This document shows, one piece after another, positions 1 through 7,422 of a DNA stretch of 17,158 nucleotides (positions are counted from its first letter, which is position 1; each line of letters begins with the position of its first letter). The stretch comes from Thermoanaerobacterales bacterium UBA4877 (GTDB lineage: Bacteria > Bacillota > Thermoanaerobacteria > Thermoanaerobacterales > UBA4877). Both the position numbers and the translations under genes were made by a program. Under the pieces are notes generated by a model that was not told where the DNA came from, made no database searches, and was given only the letters and a program-made list of their open reading frames with translations. Location: the NCBI GenBank assembly GCA_002399345.1, contig DHDL01000007.1, positions 34,056-51,213 on the forward strand, given 5' to 3'.

Positions 1-117
1 CTTTTCCATGCTATCCATACGCTTTTCTATGTTGCCCATACGCTTACTTAAATCTTTTACGTCCGCTTTGATATCATTTATGCCGTCCAGAATCTTATTG
101 AGAAGTTCTTCCTCCAT
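1..117 (-). CDS. Small coiled-coil protein, N-terminal part only
   Basis: Only the first 39 codons are in the window; the gene runs off the left edge. The start is ATG at 117, preceded by an AGGGGG ribosome binding site at 125-130. The visible protein opens MEEELLNKILDGINDIKADV and continues with a heptad-like pattern (DLSKRMGNIEKRMDSMEK) of alternating hydrophobic and charged residues, which predicts a coiled coil. It carries no catalytic motif. Short proteins of this type are common in Clostridia and are annotated as hypothetical. It lies 69 bases downstream of aroD on the same strand, but a separate promoter is visible in the gap, so it need not be cotranscribed. Function unknown. Confidence 0.6.
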   Translation of the reverse strand, partial: MEEELLNKILDGINDIKADVKDLSKRMGNIEKRMDSMEK

Positions 118-147
118 CGTGCATCCCCCTCATTTTATCCTGTCTCG

Positions 148-176
148 ATGGTATCACATTTTGTAACTAAAAACAA
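148..176 (-). promoter_or_regulatory. Probable sigma-A promoter for the coiled-coil gene
   Basis: On the minus strand, TTGTTT (171-176) and TACCAT (148-153) are separated by exactly 17 bases. A TGn element directly precedes the -10. It lies between the aroD stop and the start at 117. The match is fair, not perfect. Confidence 0.4.
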
Positions 177-186
177 TAAATATCTA

Positions 187-882
187 TTAATTAAACCTTC
201 TCATAAGATGTGCATCAATCTGGCCGGGTGCTGTGGGTTTAAGGCCGGCAGCATAGACAACAGGGCTCTCAAGTATACTTGTAAAAAGCCGCAGGCGCCG
301 GCCGTACTTACCCATGGCTATACCTATGACAGGTATGCCTGCCTCTTTCTTTATAAGCTTATAATCATCGACAAAACGGAAGGCCTCACACCTGCACCTC
401 GGCATCACGGCTATCTTGGCTATATCCGCTCCATTTTGCGACATATTGCAAACCTTATCCTTCAATACATCCCGGTTGGGTATACCCTCAAAATTATGAT
501 ATGACATTAGCACTTGCACGTTTCTTTGCCTAGCCTCCTCCACTATAATTTTCAGATAGTCTTCCCGGGTGGACTCTTCTATATCAACAAGGCTTATACA
601 GCCAGAAGCCACTGCCTTAAGTATAATCTTCACCCTCTTGCTTTCTTTTATACTCATTGACCCGCCTTCATCATGCTTCCTGAATGTAAAGATAACGGGT
701 ATATCCGGGAGACTGTCCGATATGATATCCACCGCTTTGATATAGTCCGGTCTGTTATAGTAATCCGCCCTGAACTCAACAAGGTCGAGGGATATGTCCT
801 TTAAATAATCCATTTTAAGCTTCATATCCGCGGGATCATTAGCGGCAATAGGCACACACAAAAGCGGACGCTGACGTATCAT
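187..882 (-). CDS. aroD: Type I 3-dehydroquinate dehydratase
   Basis: Catalyses the third step of the shikimate pathway in the cytoplasm, dehydrating 3-dehydroquinate to 3-dehydroshikimate through a Schiff-base lysine. The 231-residue protein (E. coli AroD has 252) shows the type I signatures in order: EFRAD (36-40), TFR (66-68), E72, SYHNFEG with the general base H129, AKIAVMP with Schiff-base K156, R198, and PTAPGQI near the C-terminus with Q221. The spacing of R68, E72, H129 and K156 matches E. coli R82, E86, H143 and K170 exactly. The serine of the usual SAPGQ loop (S232 in E. coli) is a threonine here (T217). The start codon overlaps the stop of the upstream fusion gene as ATGA, so translation is probably coupled. 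Confidence 0.93.
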   Translation of the reverse strand: MIRQRPLLCVPIAANDPADMKLKMDYLKDISLDLVEFRADYYNRPDYIKAVDIISDSLPDIPVIFTFRKHDEGGSMSIKESKRVKIILKAVASGCISLVDIEESTREDYLKIIVEEARQRNVQVLMSYHNFEGIPNRDVLKDKVCNMSQNGADIAKIAVMPRCRCEAFRFVDDYKLIKKEAGIPVIGIAMGKYGRRLRLFTSILESPVVYAAGLKPTAPGQIDAHLMRRFN

Positions 883-3800
883 TCCGCTGCCACCTTTCTT
901 ATCTTGCGCGGCAGCAGGTCACCTATCCTTGCATGGGCCAGGCATAGATATGTATCTGCCGCGCCGTAATACACGAGTATCTCATCATCCTTATCTAATA
1001 TATCTTTTTGGTGCTCAGGCACCGCACCGCAGGTAAATACCACATTAGGTACCCATGATGACACTCTGTCACCTGTCTCGTATTCCGCCTGGGGCGAAAG
1101 AACAGGATTGGGAGAGCGGTACAGCAGCCTTCCCGGGTCTTTAAGATCGGTCAGTATGATACCCAAGCGATATATCATGTTATCATCCACCCCATGATAT
1201 ATAAGCATCCATCCATACCTGGTCTTCAGCGGCTGCGAGCCTGCGCCTATTTTAAGTGAATCCCACATCATGCCCGAGCGCGGCCCTATTATAATCTTGT
1301 GGGCGCCCTGGGTCCAGGGAAACTCCAGACTGTCGGAGTACGAGACCCACATGCTAGGTTCTATCCTGTGGTACATCACATATTTCCCATCTATCTTCCC
1401 GGGAAAGAGTATGGCGTCTTTGTCCCAGAGATTAGGAAAGGCCAGGCCCAACCTCTCCCACCTGTCAAAGTCCCTGTTTACAAAGTCCTCTACACTTATG
1501 CTGGCGGCCGCCACCTGCGCCACCACCCCATCATATGCCGTATACATCATGTATATCTTCCCATCCAGGATGACGGCGCGGGGATCCTCGCAGCCCATCT
1601 TTTCCCTGTTGCTTCCCGGAGAAAATACAGGATCGGGCAGCCGCTCAATGATATGGCAGCCGTCGGAAATGGCCAGGCCTATCCGCGAGACGCCGTCCTT
1701 TCCGACCGCCCGGTAAAGCAGGTATATCCTGCCTTCTATCAAGAGCGCCGCGGCATTAAGCACGTATCGGCTCTCCCACCAGTGGTTGGGTACCGGCCTG
1801 AGCACCGGATTGTCCTCATACCTTATAAGCTGCCCGGCTGCCGGCCAGTTACCCACATCCTGCACCATGAGTGAGTCCCTGTAATCCTTAATGCCCAGCA
1901 GTCCGTTGATAAGGTTCACTCCTTCCTTGCCCTCACCTAAAAGCTCGCACACATCATCCAATACCTTATCCGGCCGGTATCCCATCTCCTTATATATATC
2001 CTCGAGAAGGTCAAAATTAAACCAGTCTCTGTCCACATGTACGGAAAGCGGCGTGGGCAGTCCCTTACCGCCGCGGAAACTGTAGCTTGCCCAGGTCCCT
2101 GCAGTACATGAGACAAAAACACCGTCGGCCAAGGTAAGCGAAAGACCATAGCCGTCTGCTATCTTATAGAAGTCCTCTGACTGATCTTTTTGCCCCATAT
2201 CATCCAGTTTGCGTGAGATCTCTTTGAGTTTCACCGCCGCCATCCTCTGATGCCAGTTTTCAAACATGTTATTGGCACTGAAAAGATCCCTGCTCCGGCA
2301 TGCGCTGAGCGCATTTACCGCTTTCAAGGCAAAACCTCTTCTTTTCCGTGCATACAACTTCCAGAGATATGTATAATGTTCCTCCTCCGCCACACACTTC
2401 ACCAAATGAGTGAGATAAAGAAGGTGCGGATAATCCCCGCCCATGCCCTTGCCCAGTCTCCTTACAACAATCATACCCGTCAGGCTGTTTAATTTAACTA
2501 TTCCCCTCATATCAGTGATATTGGGGATAATATCCGTATTAAGTATTACGGCCTCTATATCCGCCTCCCCAATGCTGTCCGGCCGTAGGTTATCCTTGAG
2601 CCATAGCATAACGTCATCCATATACTGCCTCTCTTCAACCATGGAGGCATAGGTTAATGCACTTCTCGCGCCGATATTCTCCAGCATCTCCCGCACACCT
2701 GCAAAACCCATGCGTAGCAAGAGTTCCCTTGGTGGAAACTCGTAAAGCATCCTGCGCAAAATATTATCCTTCAATGTGGTAACCTTGCCATGCGGGGCCA
2801 GGCCAAGCACCGCCTCAGCAAACCGCTGCGTACCGTCCTCCGAATACAAATCACCATTAAACACCTCGGCGGCCGACTGCTCCGCGCTATGCATAAAGTC
2901 CTGCATGCACCCGCTGATTTCGGATGGCGAGGCGTCCTTCCCTATCTCTAGCATATTATGACAGAAATCATTAAACTCCCGCTTATACCTCGCCATTAGT
3001 TTTTTGAATATATCATTTGTATTTATCTTACTGCCACCCAGGCCTTTAAGCTTCTTAGGCAATACAATGGGAACCCCCGGGACAAATTCAAGATAATCCA
3101 GCGGCGTAATGGCGGGTTCCCTATTTAGCTTGCTGTCTTTCCATGACTTTATAAGGGAGTTCCGCCCGGCGGTCATTTCCCCAACCTGATTGGTATAGTA
3201 ATCGTCTGCCTTTTTGTAGATAAGCTCCCCCATATCCACTCCCCTTACCTGCTTTATATATCCGGCAATGCGCCCCTCGTACATCACAGTAAAAGCGTCC
3301 AGAAGGTCTTCTTTGGGAATGCTCTCGTTAAAGCGGTATGATTGTAAAAACAGATATACCACGCGGGCCCACAGCTTCTCATCAAACGTGAAATCCTTAT
3401 TGGACAGGCCGGATAATTTGTCCAGCTGCTTTCTCATATCCGCAGGCAGGATTTTATCAAATATGATGCGGTAGTTCTCGTAGCCCGACTGAAAGGACTG
3501 GATGAAATCCGTAAGCCGGCATGACACCTCATTCGGCCTGTCCCTATCCTCCAGGCCATATACAGACGGACGTTTCAATATGGCAGGTGGATGGGTCCAG
3601 TAATCCTGATCGTAGATAAGGCATTCGAAAACCGCCCGTGCCACCTCTTTAAATACAAAGGATCTCTTTCCCGCCGAGGGCACGGTTATTTTAGCACCCA
3701 AGCTGACCTCGCACATGCTCATGCCGCCGGTAATCGCCCGCGTTACCAGCCACGGGTTTACCCCATATCCTCCCGCGCATTCATACCACTGGTTTATTTC

Positions 3801-4409
3801 AGAGCAAAAGTCCGAGATTACATCATGAGAAAGAGCATACGTACCGGAGAGCGGGTCGCTGATCCTCCATCCATAGAGTGATTCCAAAAGCGGCTTTACA
3901 AACAGATCTCCGGTGGTATCCTCAAAATAATGCCTCCTGAAATCGGCTAAAACCACGTCATATCCCTCGGCAAGGGGATATATCAACCGCTCTACCCAAG
4001 AGGGTTTAAAACCCCAATCCTTCTTTCTCTTAAGATCCGCCTCCAGTAAGGCAACATCGGCACCCAGCCTCTTTGCCACCTCCATTATCGCCCTTATGCT
4101 AAAGCCCCTGCCGTTTATTCCCTGTTCCATAAGTACCGATATACAGGGCACAGAGCAGCCCACATCCTTTATAGCCTCCAGCGCCTCCTGCCCTGCAGGA
4201 TCGCCCACACACAGTATCAGTTTTTCTCCCGGGTAAGATTTAAGCCCCTCTGTCACAGTCTTTATAACATCGGGCAGGGTATCTTCTTCATTGTAGAACG
4301 GAATACCTATCACAATATCTATCGTGCCGCAGTCCTTTATCCGGCCCATAATATCATCAACCTTACCGTAAAAAAGATCTTCATTCCGTCTTATGTACTC
4401 AGCATCCAT
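879..4409 (-). CDS. GT-A glycosyltransferase / GH130 mannoside phosphorylase-like fusion
   Basis: A very large cytoplasmic two-enzyme protein; numbering counts from an upstream in-frame ATG at 4415 (1178 residues). Residues about 30-320 are a GT-A nucleotide-sugar transferase: IGIPFYNEEDTLPDV opens the fold, LLEADLK (124-130) is in the metal-binding position, and DPLSGTYALS (187-196) recalls glucosyl- and mannosyl-glycerate synthase relatives. Residues about 862-1170 are GH130: NPVLRP, GCEDPR (941-946, with the expected acid D944), WDKDAILFPGKIDGKY, MYHRIEP, KIGAGSQP, and YGAADT near the end. The 540 residues between are not recognised. GH130 enzymes phosphorolyse or hydrolyse beta-mannosides. 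By inference the protein makes or turns over a mannose-containing oligosaccharide. I prefer ATG at 4409 because GAGG (4417-4420) is 7 bases from it but only 1 from the ATG at 4415. The gene is coupled to aroD downstream. Confidence 0.85.
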   Translation of the reverse strand: MDAEYIRRNEDLFYGKVDDIMGRIKDCGTIDIVIGIPFYNEEDTLPDVIKTVTEGLKSYPGEKLILCVGDPAGQEALEAIKDVGCSVPCISVLMEQGINGRGFSIRAIMEVAKRLGADVALLEADLKRKKDWGFKPSWVERLIYPLAEGYDVVLADFRRHYFEDTTGDLFVKPLLESLYGWRISDPLSGTYALSHDVISDFCSEINQWYECAGGYGVNPWLVTRAITGGMSMCEVSLGAKITVPSAGKRSFVFKEVARAVFECLIYDQDYWTHPPAILKRPSVYGLEDRDRPNEVSCRLTDFIQSFQSGYENYRIIFDKILPADMRKQLDKLSGLSNKDFTFDEKLWARVVYLFLQSYRFNESIPKEDLLDAFTVMYEGRIAGYIKQVRGVDMGELIYKKADDYYTNQVGEMTAGRNSLIKSWKDSKLNREPAITPLDYLEFVPGVPIVLPKKLKGLGGSKINTNDIFKKLMARYKREFNDFCHNMLEIGKDASPSEISGCMQDFMHSAEQSAAEVFNGDLYSEDGTQRFAEAVLGLAPHGKVTTLKDNILRRMLYEFPPRELLLRMGFAGVREMLENIGARSALTYASMVEERQYMDDVMLWLKDNLRPDSIGEADIEAVILNTDIIPNITDMRGIVKLNSLTGMIVVRRLGKGMGGDYPHLLYLTHLVKCVAEEEHYTYLWKLYARKRRGFALKAVNALSACRSRDLFSANNMFENWHQRMAAVKLKEISRKLDDMGQKDQSEDFYKIADGYGLSLTLADGVFVSCTAGTWASYSFRGGKGLPTPLSVHVDRDWFNFDLLEDIYKEMGYRPDKVLDDVCELLGEGKEGVNLINGLLGIKDYRDSLMVQDVGNWPAAGQLIRYEDNPVLRPVPNHWWESRYVLNAAALLIEGRIYLLYRAVGKDGVSRIGLAISDGCHIIERLPDPVFSPGSNREKMGCEDPRAVILDGKIYMMYTAYDGVVAQVAAASISVEDFVNRDFDRWERLGLAFPNLWDKDAILFPGKIDGKYVMYHRIEPSMWVSYSDSLEFPWTQGAHKIIIGPRSGMMWDSLKIGAGSQPLKTRYGWMLIYHGVDDNMIYRLGIILTDLKDPGRLLYRSPNPVLSPQAEYETGDRVSSWVPNVVFTCGAVPEHQKDILDKDDEILVYYGAADTYLCLAHARIGDLLPRKIRKVAAE

Positions 4410-4505
4410 ACACATACCTCGTTTCGTTTTCCTATATTAAGTATATACCAAGGAAGAGGAAATTATAAACGGTATAAAACAAGAGGCTTAAGTTTACAAA
4501 ATATC

Positions 4506-4534
4506 TTTACATAACTGTATTTTATTGTTATAAT
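4506..4534 (+). promoter_or_regulatory. Strong sigma-A promoter for the ferredoxin gene
   Basis: TTTACA (4506-4511) is followed after 17 bases by a perfect TATAAT (4529-4534), itself preceded by the extended -10 dinucleotide TG (4526-4527). It predicts a 5' UTR of about 65 bases. Confidence 0.75.
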
Positions 4535-4606
4535 TCAAAATATAAGTATGTGATTATTTTATAACAAAAATAAGCATAATAATACTCTAGATAGGAGGAA
4601 ATTTAA

Positions 4607-4798
4607 ATGAAATTATTTGTTAGTGAAGACGATTGCATAGGATGCGGTCAGTGCATCGACACTTGCCCGGAGGTGTTCGACTGGAATGAAGATGGCACCA
4701 TGGCTAAAGCCATTGATAAAGATGTTCCGGCAACAAATGAGGATGCGGCAAACCAGGCTAAATCCGATTGCCCTGTAGAAGCTATAAAAGAGAAATAA
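4607..4798 (+). CDS. Single-cluster [4Fe-4S] ferredoxin
   Basis: A 63-residue soluble electron carrier. CIGCGQCIDTCP supplies C10, C13 and C16, and C55 of SDCPVEAI supplies the fourth ligand of one [4Fe-4S] cluster. C20 is a fifth cysteine at the position that forms a disulfide in some relatives, but no partner cysteine is present. The acidic middle (VFDWNEDGT) is typical of Thermotoga and clostridial single-cluster ferredoxins. The length is standard. An AGGAGG ribosome binding site (4593-4598) stands 8 bases before the ATG. With its own extended -10 promoter and its own terminator it is a strongly expressed monocistronic gene, so its redox partners cannot be read from its neighbours. Confidence 0.95.
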   Translation: MKLFVSEDDCIGCGQCIDTCPEVFDWNEDGTMAKAIDKDVPATNEDAANQAKSDCPVEAIKEK

Positions 4799-4810
4799 TG
4801 ATACTTACCA

Positions 4811-4834
4811 GCCCGCACAAGTGCGGGCCTTTTT
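4811..4834 (+). terminator. Intrinsic terminator after the ferredoxin gene
   Basis: GCCCGCAC (4811-4818) pairs with GTGCGGGC (4821-4828), followed by a T run at 4830-4834. It lies 13 bases after the stop codon. Confidence 0.9.
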
Positions 4835-4934
4835 AGTATTCAAGGCCCCTCCAAAATAATTCCATATCAAGAAGGAATCCGGTATTTGGCAGCGAATACA
4901 TAAGGAGGCTAAAAATATTCTTGGAGGGATAAAA

Positions 4935-5945
4935 ATGAAGAAAAAGTCTTCTATACTGGTTGCTGCAATTATAATATCAGCCCTGTTTGTAACGACGGCT
5001 TTTGCAGCCGGTACGGGCGGTTACAAGAAAATAACCGCATGGTTTGGCAATATAAAGATAATTGCTAACGGCAAAACATTGAAATCAAATCCTCAGCCCT
5101 TACTATACAATAACACTACATATGTTCCTATACGGCTGATAAGCGAGTCTTTAGGACAGAGTGTGGGCTGGAATCAAAAAGATAAAGTTGTGACAATCAG
5201 CGGCAGCACGGCTGGCTCAGATGCAATAATTGCTACGCTGCAGACGGATAATGCCAAGAAGGCGGCACGCATAGCAGAGCTTGAGGCTCAGCTTAAAGAA
5301 AATGAGAACAAGAAAAATGCATCTTCCGATCTAGAGGATTATTTAGAGGATAAATATTCTACATGGAAAAGAATGGACTTTGATTATAATGCCAGAGGAG
5401 ATGCAGGCGATCTAAAACTCACTATTAAAGTGGACCTCTCCGAAGACGGCAGCAGATGGAATAATACAGACAAGGATGATATAGAAGACTGGCTGGACGA
5501 CATATACGATTATGTCCATAAGGAATATAAAAACGCAGACTTTTCCGGCGAGATAGTCGACAGCGACAGCCGGGATAAACTGGCGGAGTTTGAGTCTTCG
5601 GGAAGCAGGCTGAAGATCAGCTTCAACAAAAGAGCAAATGCGGATGATTTAGAGAAAGAGCTTAACAAAAAATACGGTAGTGACCTTGTATGGTATGATG
5701 ATTCATTCGGCAGTATGACGGCCAAATTCAGGGTATCTGCCAACAAGAACAGAGAACGTGTGAATATAACCGTAACCGTGCCTGATAAATACAAAAATGT
5801 GAATAAAAGCAGTGTCAAACCATGGATAAGAGATGTTGTAGATGCAACGTATGATTATTTCAATAAGGATTATGACATAATCGGCGAAATAATTAACAAC
5901 AGCGGAGATACTCTTGATACATTCGACGAGGGTGGCCTTGACTGA
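4935..5945 (+). CDS. Secreted stalk-domain protein with duplicated C-terminal module
   Basis: A 336-residue exported protein. Residues 1-24 are a Sec signal peptide (KKKSS, a hydrophobic core, and probable cleavage after TAFA). Residues about 35-90 match the stalk domain formerly called copper amine oxidase N-terminal domain (NGKTLKSNPQPLLYNNTTYV, then VPIRLISESLGQSVGW and a VVTISG end), common on clostridial cell-surface proteins. Residues 96-130 form a charged coiled coil. Residues 133-220 and 239-331 are two diverged copies of one module (see findings). No catalytic motif is visible, so a cell-envelope role is inferred and the function is unknown. The ribosome binding site is GGAGGG before the ATG; a second GGAGG lies about 20 bases further upstream. 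A terminator follows. Confidence 0.8.
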   Translation: MKKKSSILVAAIIISALFVTTAFAAGTGGYKKITAWFGNIKIIANGKTLKSNPQPLLYNNTTYVPIRLISESLGQSVGWNQKDKVVTISGSTAGSDAIIATLQTDNAKKAARIAELEAQLKENENKKNASSDLEDYLEDKYSTWKRMDFDYNARGDAGDLKLTIKVDLSEDGSRWNNTDKDDIEDWLDDIYDYVHKEYKNADFSGEIVDSDSRDKLAEFESSGSRLKISFNKRANADDLEKELNKKYGSDLVWYDDSFGSMTAKFRVSANKNRERVNITVTVPDKYKNVNKSSVKPWIRDVVDATYDYFNKDYDIIGEIINNSGDTLDTFDEGGLD

Positions 5946-5961
5946 CAAGTACTGATTACGG

Positions 5962-5984
5962 CCCGGTTTATTCCGGGTTTTTTT
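5962..5984 (+). terminator. Intrinsic terminator after the stalk-domain gene
   Basis: CCCGG (5962-5966) and CCGGG (5973-5977) form a stem with a six-base loop, extended by two G-U pairs, followed by seven T residues (5978-5984). It leaves only 24 bases before the MATE start, and no clear promoter is visible in them, so some read-through is likely. Confidence 0.8.
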
Positions 5985-6008
5985 ATTCTAATAAATTTGA
6001 GGTGAAAT

Positions 6009-7355
6009 ATGGATAGAGAAAACACACAGGAGAACATAAGAACTGAGATTTTTTATCTGGCCTGGCCCGCTATACTGGAGATGGTGCTGGAAACTTCCGT
6101 ATGGATGTTTGATACCGCCATGGTGGGGAGACTTACGGCCTCGGCTTTAAGCGCCGTAGGTCTGGGAGGGCAGCTCATGTATACCATGCTGAACATATTT
6201 TCCGCCGTAGGTGTAGGATGCTCAGCCATGGTGGCGCGGTACTGCGGCGGCGGTGAATATGACCGCGCGGAACATGTTGTAGGCCAGTCTTTTTTACTTT
6301 CCATTATTATAGGATCAATCATGTTTGTAACACTATACAGCATAATCCCGACTTTTTTTAACAAACTGATAACCCAGACCGACATAGCGGCTCAGGGAAT
6401 AATCTACACCCGTATAATCGCTGTGGGCGGATCTATAATGGTCCCTACCAAGGTTTTAAACTATGCCCTGCGGGGGTCAGGCAATACCAGAGTGCCCATG
6501 CTTTCTACCTTGATAGCAGATCTTTTTAATATATTCGGGGATTATGCTCTTATATTCGGTAAGTTCGGCATGCCGAGGATGGGGGTGGCCGGGGCGGCCA
6601 TTGCCACATCAATTTCACAGGCGCTATCCCTTTGTGTTTCTGCAGGATACCTCATCTTCAACAAGAACGGCATAAAACTTAAGTTTGCCGACATAAGGAA
6701 TATAGACAGCGGCATAATAAAAAAGCTTATTTCCCTGGGCGTACCGGCTTCCCTGTATGAGTTCTCCGACAATGGCAGCAGGCTGATTTCCTCTCTGTGG
6801 CTTTCCAGAATGGGCTCTATCGCCTTTGCGGCGCAGCAGGTGTCGGTAAGTGCGGAATCCATGTCATTCATGCCCGGCGTAGGCTTTTCGGTATCGGCTG
6901 CGACCATGGTCGGCCAGGCCTTGGGAGCTGGTAATGAGGAAAAAGCCGAGGCTTCGACTAAAGAGTCATCAAAAATGGCTGTGATCTTTATGAGCATCAT
7001 CGGACTTATATTTTTCATAATACCCGGACGGCTGATGTCATTTTTCACCAACATAGCCGGTGTGAGAAATCTATCAGCAAAATGCATAAGGATAGCGGCC
7101 TTCGAACAGCCTACCATGGCACTCTCCATGGCTCTTTCAGGTGCGCTCAAGGGCGCAGGAGATACAAAAGGGCCCTTTTATGTCACGATGATAAGCACAT
7201 GGATGATAAGACTTCCCCTGATATTTATGTCCGTATTCGTATGGAAACTGAGTATAGAATATGTCTGGATAATCACGGATTTACAATTTTTGGCTGAGGC
7301 CCTGCTCATGGCGTTTAGATTTAAAAAAGGTGTATGGAAAAAAATAAAATTATAG
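6009..7355 (+). CDS. MATE family multidrug/toxin exporter
   Basis: A 448-residue polytopic membrane protein of the usual MATE length, with about twelve predicted hydrophobic segments in two halves. The N-terminal half opens LAWPAILEMVLETSVWMFDT then AMVGRL, the classic first-helix MATE signature. GSGNTRVPML (about residues 158-167) and its C-half counterpart GAGDTKGPFY are the paired internal-repeat motifs of this family. MATE proteins expel cationic drugs and other toxic organics using a Na+ or H+ gradient; the substrate here cannot be read from sequence. GAGGTGA (5999-6005) is a good ribosome binding site. It sits between an exported stalk-domain protein and a lipoprotein on the same strand, with no partner that indicates a specific cargo. 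Confidence 0.93.
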   Translation: MDRENTQENIRTEIFYLAWPAILEMVLETSVWMFDTAMVGRLTASALSAVGLGGQLMYTMLNIFSAVGVGCSAMVARYCGGGEYDRAEHVVGQSFLLSIIIGSIMFVTLYSIIPTFFNKLITQTDIAAQGIIYTRIIAVGGSIMVPTKVLNYALRGSGNTRVPMLSTLIADLFNIFGDYALIFGKFGMPRMGVAGAAIATSISQALSLCVSAGYLIFNKNGIKLKFADIRNIDSGIIKKLISLGVPASLYEFSDNGSRLISSLWLSRMGSIAFAAQQVSVSAESMSFMPGVGFSVSAATMVGQALGAGNEEKAEASTKESSKMAVIFMSIIGLIFFIIPGRLMSFFTNIAGVRNLSAKCIRIAAFEQPTMALSMALSGALKGAGDTKGPFYVTMISTWMIRLPLIFMSVFVWKLSIEYVWIITDLQFLAEALLMAFRFKKGVWKKIKL

Positions 7356-7397
7356 AATTTTAACCAATTTTTAACCCATTCGCCCAAATAAATCATG

Positions 7398-7403
7398 TAT
7401 AAT
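7398..7403 (+). promoter_or_regulatory. Possible -10 element for the lipoprotein gene
   Basis: A perfect TATAAT lies 19 bases before the start codon in the AT-rich 67-base gap after the MATE gene. No convincing -35 is visible at 16-18 bases, and the transcript leader would be very short, so this is weak. Confidence 0.3.
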
Positions 7404-7422
7404 CAGTATTGGGGTGAGGGCA

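Noticed and set aside
1299..1874. 191-codon open frame on the plus strand inside the fusion gene
   Set aside because: It is antisense to strongly recognisable GH130 coding sequence and has no ribosome binding site or family motif.
6542..7150. 202-codon open frame on the minus strand
   Set aside because: It is a shadow of the MATE gene, with low-complexity translation and no start signals.
7414..7422. Upstream GTG start for the lipoprotein
   Set aside because: The GTG lies inside the ribosome binding site that serves the ATG at 7423, and the signal peptide is complete from that ATG.
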